64,000 bases of DNA, from NCBI RefSeq assembly GCF_015706575.1, contig NW_024037052.1:1364001-1428000 (forward strand), written 5' to 3'. This document shows positions 58,601 through 64,000 of the stretch, in pieces. Position numbers and translations under genes: made by a program. The first letter of the stretch is position 1. Each line of letters begins with the position of its first letter. The stretch comes from Patiria miniata. Taxonomy: Eukaryota; Echinodermata; Asteroidea; Valvatida; Asterinidae. The notes beneath the pieces are model-generated. The model did no database searches. It was not told where the DNA came from and saw nothing but the letters and a program-made list of their open reading frames with translations.

Positions 58601-59137
58601 TGAATTGCTGTTAAATTGAGCAAGATGGCGTGAACGATGTCAAATATGAAAATGAATAATTGGTTAAACTTTAATTTTAAATTTTACTTTTGGTTAAAGC
58701 GCAATATGTTTCAATGGAAACAAATAATAAAAATAAATAATTAATTACACTTTTAAAGCGCATTTCAAAAAAGCATTTCAATGCGCTTTACGACGACAAA
58801 CTGCTGCAATACAGATATTTTACCTGACAACTACAATGAAAATTTATGCTTAAAAGCATCACTGTATTAACAGATGATAAGTGGACAAACTTTATGAAAT
58901 TGTCAAATAATTGTAAAAGTCCGAGTTGGTCATGCATGGGTCTGAGTTGGTAGTGGGTCCGAGTTGGTTGTGGATCCGAGTTGGTAGTGGGTCCGATTGA
59001 GTTGGCGTGGGTCCGAGTTGGTAGTGGGTCCGAGTTGGCCTGGGTCCGAGTTGGCTTGGGTCCGACTTGGTTTGGGTCCGAGTTGGATCGAAACCAGCCA
59101 AATTACCACTTAGCCAAATTACTGCTTTGCCCAATTA
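55676..59137. repeat. Composite foldback with CCAACTCGG arms (copy B)
   Basis: Counterpart of 13655-17115 with the same arrays (55730-55880 and 58915-59090). Confidence 0.6.
56110..57913. mobile_element. Non-autonomous hAT element with nested MITE (copy B)
   Basis: Counterpart of 14089-15891 with the same CAAATAAT flanks; the nested TAGCCCC palindrome spans 56214-56661 with GGTCCCCTT flanks. Confidence 0.9.
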
Positions 59138-61198
59138 CCACTTCGCCGAAAGTATTTGCTAACACATTATGCTCGCATGCACAAACTCATGGTAATTATA
59201 ACAGCTGACTGGTACTTAATATTAAGTGGTTTTCATACTTGTTGTGTCTTCTATTACTAGGTTTATGTGACATTGTCCTCTCAATTCACTTTGAAAGTGC
59301 AGAAGTGGAATTTATAAAATATATTAATCATTGACTGTCCGTACACGGTGACCATGTTTTTGGTCGCACACAGTTAATTCTGAAACTTTTTTTTTTTCTT
59401 TTTAAATCTTCATCCCCTTCAGTACTGTTTCAAGTTGACTATAGAATGAAAAAAGTTGAATCTCATATGGGTTTGGATAGGAAGGGGTAAAACAACCCCA
59501 AGTTTTTCATGTAGCTCGTTTTTATGGCTCCATACATACATGTACGTGTCTGTAGGCATTTCTTTATGGTGTAAATCAAGGACACACACATGCAACATCA
59601 TCAGTGAATTGTAAATGGAAGACGAGTTTGATTAGAAAACGTGTACTAAACCAATGAGAGCAGATGCAAAAATGTTCAGAGTATAAACAAAGGAAAGGGA
59701 AGAGAAACATTAGAAAATCCTTGATTTACACCATAACAAACTTGTTAGTACGTGCGTTTGCGTGCAATTCGGCGAAGTGGTCATTCAGCGAAGTGGTAAT
59801 TCGACGGAGTGGCAAGTAGGCGAAGTGGTTATTCGGTGAAGTAGCAAATCGTTGAAGTGGTTGTCGACAAAGAGGTTGGTTGGCAAAGCGACTGCAAAAA
59901 CCTTGTCACAATAGCAGTGCTACTGCCTGTCCTGAGGCTGAATTGAATCCATGTACATGTACCTGTAATCTGTATGTTGTGCAGATGGATGGTGACTGTT
60001 TATACTTAAAAACATCACTGTATTAACAGATGATAAGTGGACAAACTTTATGAAATTGTCAAATAATTGTAAACGCTGTCAAATGATTGTAAAAGATGAG
60101 TCCGAGTTGGTCATGCATGGGTCCGAGTTGGTAGTGGGTCCGAGTTGGTTGTGGATCCGAGTTGGTAGTGGGTCCGATTGAGTTGGCGTGGGTCCGAGTT
60201 GGTAGTGGGTCCGAGTTGGCCTGGGTCCGAGTTGGCTTGGGTCCGACTTGGTTTGGGTCCGAGTTGGATCGAAACCAGCCAAATTACCACTTAGCCAAAT
60301 TACTGCTTTGCCCAATTACCACTTCGCCGAAAGTATTTGCTAACACATTATGCTCGCATGCACAAACTCATGGTAATTATAACAGCTGACTGGTACTTAA
60401 TATTAAGTGGTTTTCATACTTGTTGTGTCTTCTTTTACTAGGTTTATGTGACATTGTCCTCTCAATTCACTTTGAAAGTGAAGAAGTGGAATTTATAAAA
60501 TATATTAATCATTGACTGTCCGTACACGGTGACCATGTTTTTGGTCGCACACAGTTAATTCTCAGAAACTTTTTTTTTTTTTCTTTTTAAATCTTCATCC
60601 CCTTCAGTACTGTTTCAAGTTGACTATAGAATGAAAAAAGTTGAATCTCATATGGGTTTGGATAGGAAGGGGTAAAACAACCCCAAGTTTTTCATGTAGC
60701 TCATTTTTATGGCTCCATACATACATGTACGTGTCTGTAGGCATTTCTTTATGGTGTAAATCAAGGACACACACATGCAACGTCATCAATGAATTGTAAA
60801 TGGAAGACGAGTTCGATTAGAAAACGTGTACTAAACCAATGAGAGCAGATGCAAAAATGTTCAGAGTATAAACAAAGGAAAGGGAAGAGAAACATTAGAA
60901 AATCCTTGATTTACACCATAACAAACTTGTTAGTACGTGCGTTTGCGTGCAATTCGGCGAAGTGGTCATTCAGCGAAGTGGTAATTCGACGGAGTGGCAA
61001 GTAGGCGAAGTGGTTATTCGGTGAAGTAGCAAATCGTTGAAGTGGTTGTCGACAAAGAGGTTGGTAGGCAAAGCGACTGCAAAAACCTTGTCACAATAGC
61101 AGTGCTACTGCCTGTCCTGAGGCTGAATTGAATCCATGTACATGTATATATACATTGTACCTGTAATCTGTATGTTGTGCAGATGGATGGTGACTGTT
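58845..61198. repeat. Tandem pair of about 1.2-kb units (copy B)
   Basis: Units 58845-60000 and 60001-61198 correspond to 16823-17978 and 17979-19176. The small differences between the two units are also shared with copy A, so the doubling is older than the A/B separation. Confidence 0.9.
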
Positions 61199-61923
61199 GG
61201 GGAGGATTCTTTGATTGGCAATGACGGACTGACAACCTTGCGGGCAGAGTACAGGTCATTGTTTGCAGGGCTGGGTAGAGCTTCAAGTTCTCTCTAGGTG
61301 TGCTTCACAAAACAGGTCTCTATTAATGTTGTGCATTTTTCCAATAATTTAGTCTTTGAATATTGGAACTTGAATTTGAACAAAAAAATCATCCAATGAC
61401 ATTGAAATAATTTGGAATGTATCGATATAGATTTTGAGCTAGCTGACAACCTGGCATTTGGCAGATATTGAAGATCCACATTAGGGCTTACATTCCTCAT
61501 GAAAACTCTCAAACCATCTGCGTAAAGTGTGGCGTTTGACTAAACAAATCAAATCTCTCAACTTAAACTCATAAAATCACATCATGGACGGTTTTTTGTC
61601 ATTGCTCACATTAAAAAAACAATTCAATTTGATAAAATGCTATTCGGATATTCGGTGGATGATCAAATATTTGGATATTCGGTATATTTTGCACAACCCT
61701 TGTCTAGACTAAGCAATTGCAATTTGTTCCACACTAGTGCAAAAGTATGTTTAGAGATGATGCATTCATGAACATGTATGAATGTTGGTGCTGCTTTAAT
61801 ACCCCACATGTACAATCAGTTACACGTATAATGTGATATGGAAGTAAACAAACCCTGTTAGTTTGGATTTACCAAAGGTGTACTAACTTGAACTTTTCCA
61901 ATGATTTGATTTGTACTTGACAG

Positions 61924-62045
61924 AATCCAGCATCTGTTATCATTATCAAGCCCATCAGGTCCTGAAGTGACATACTTCCACAAAGAACCATCAACGCGGG
62001 CAATTGTCACACAGAAACACCCACAAAAGAGACATCCACATGCAG
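61924..62045 (+). CDS. CCDC77: CCDC77 exon with EVTYFHKEP block (copy B)
   Basis: Appears identical to 19902-20023, same splice sites and phases. The next exon's acceptor should lie a few bases past the window end, where the T tract GTCTGTTTTTTT begins. Confidence 0.9.
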
Positions 62046-62276
62046 GTCAGTGTGTAACACCGCACTGGCAACTCTACCAACGGGGCTGCAGACTCATATT
62101 TGTCAATGTCCTTGGCCAAAATTTGTTAATCAATTCCCTCGCCCATCCATGGGCAATTCTACAGAATTATAAACCTGAATGCCAACAATTCTTAATGGCC
62201 AAAATGCCACAAAAGAAATATACATATCAATTTGAAGCATATTATCTGTATTTTATTGACATGTAGTTTATTTAAA

Positions 62277-63199
62277 AGGGAAGATACAACATCATTGCAA
62301 ACATCAAAAAACGAAATGATCAAATTATGACGAAATATATTACTGGACTGTCAGTGAATGACAGTCTAAAGCATCCTGTAAAATTCATATTTAGTCATTC
62401 CGCATTTTCTTTGCAATCAATTACGCATCTGTGTAGGGGTACAAGCCTGCTAGACTGATTCTCTGACCTAACTTCCTCAAAGTGTACAAAGTGCTACGTC
62501 TCATCTTACGTCTCATGTCACCAGACCACAAGAACATGGTTGGATTTCTTAGATTTTCTGGCATTTCCGAACCCAAAACGTGAAATAGGTCAGTTTAAAG
62601 GGAAGATACAACATTGGCAAATATTACAAAACGATATGAACAAAGTATCACTAAATACCTTAGTGGATTGTTAGGGGATGACAGCCTAAAGCATCCTGTA
62701 AAATCGTGGCTCCTGGTGTGCTGACATTTAAAAAAAAAAAATGGTATTTTTCCAACGCTGGTCGGCCGACCAGCAATGGAGAAAACTGTTTTTTTTTTAA
62801 AACTACTCCTAATTTTTCATAATTAGTTATTCTGTGTTTTCTGTGCAATTGATTACACACCTTTGAAGGGGTACAAGCCTACTAGACTGCCTCTCTGATC
62901 TTACAATCCCCCAAAGTCTATAAATTCTCCGTTTCATCTTAAATGGGGTCTGTGAACCAGACTACAAGAACATGAATGGTTTTCTTGGTTTTTCCAACAT
63001 CTACAAGCCCAAAACGTGAAACAAGTCATTTTAACAATATTTGCTAAAACATACTAATCCTCCAAATCCATTTATTTCTGATTATTGCAGCAAAAGCAAA
63101 TGTTGTACATGCCCTTTAACAATATTTTTTATAGCACACTAATCCCCCAGATGCACTTATTTTGAACATTGCAGCAAAAGCAAATGTTGTACATTCCCT
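62277..63199. repeat. Intronic AGGGAAGATACAAC repeat (copy B)
   Basis: Counterpart of 20255-21176, with the same two diverged units and the same imperfect inverted ends. Confidence 0.55.
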
Positions 63200-64000
63200 A
63201 ACAAGTTCAACAGTTTGGCTGTTACTTGTAAATGGAAAATCAATTGATGACAATACAAAAAATTGATTTGTCTGAGTACGTCCGGTGTTTTGAGCCAATT
63301 TCTACTACAGCAACAAAGTTGGATGAATAATTTCTTCTTTGACTCATCAAAGTAACTAGTGACTAACTGATATGTTTTATCAGAATTAAAATCTACCCCG
63401 TGATTATAACTACAATTACATACACTGTTGAATTGCCCAAAATGTACGTCTGACACTGCGGAACTGCCCCCATTTAAACATTATTAAGAGTAAACCTAGT
63501 CAAGTTCCCTTGTATTGGGTATTTTAAGTGTCAACAGTTCTTCAAGTTGTCCTAAATGTCTCATCCTTTTCCAAACAAGCAAACAACTCAAGGAATGCCA
63601 TGGATAAGCCAGTTCGGTATTTCAACTGCTTATGTGCACAACGATATGGGTCACCGGTCATTCGGGATAGTAGAACGATCAAAGGCGCATGAATGCGGGT
63701 GCGCGACGCTTGTGTGTAAATTACCACCAGAGTGGTCGTGCGCGTAACATCGCCTAACATCGTGTCAGCAATGTTATCCCAAATGACCTCAGGTCATTGA
63801 AATACAGAACTGGTTTATTACAATGAATTACAGTCGGGCATTAGAAGACTTTTGACCCAACTTTGAACATTGCATTTTATTCTGGCAAACAATTATATAT
63901 CTGCACACACTGTCCATCAGATTTCAAAGGTATATGAAGGTGTAACCTGTAATTTCCAAGACGTCTCATGTTTTCTTCTTACTTGCCTGTCTGTTTTTTT

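Overview
This is a eukaryotic, non-coding-rich window. Short exons sit between kilobase introns with clear GT-AG signals, many palindromic non-autonomous DNA transposons, tRNA-derived SINEs, a 762-bp satellite and a 500-N assembly gap. The recognisable exons belong to an animal CCDC77 (coiled-coil, centrosome/cilium protein) gene and a KMT5A-like SET-domain gene. The repeat style (TACATGTA and AGGCCTA motifs, foldback elements, tRNA-like SINEs) suggests a marine invertebrate deuterostome, perhaps an echinoderm. The phylum is inference.

Layout. 1-4702: single-copy left flank with a foldback repeat, two SET-domain exons on the minus strand, a 558-bp palindrome beside them, and a small membrane-protein gene on the minus strand. 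4703-21980: copy A of a large direct repeat, holding CCDC77 exons at 13360-13523 and 19902-20023 in introns packed with transposons. 21981-23290: two further CCDC77 exons. 23291-24620: SINEs. 24621-25936: a rearranged second copy (copy C) of the 20.65-23.2 kb region, ending at the gap (25937-26436). 26437-42642: about 21 units of a 762-bp satellite. 42643-44545: single-copy spacer. 44546-64000: copy B of the large repeat, still running at the window edge.

Copies A and B are nearly identical by eye, but B carries two clean extra insertions relative to A. One is a 1.5-kb Helentron/HINE-like element at about 47276-48797. The other is a 933-bp palindromic element at 53904-54836 flanked by a 9-bp target duplication. 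B also lost one arm of a palindrome that is whole in A. The two copies therefore had separate histories. They are either a real segmental duplication flanking a satellite or, more likely in my view, two haplotypes of one locus placed in series by the assembler. Only one CCDC77 gene may really exist here.

No RNA genes, CRISPR arrays, bacterial operons or intact transposase genes were seen. Most open reading frames of 60-150 codons in the window lie in repeats and have no coding support.
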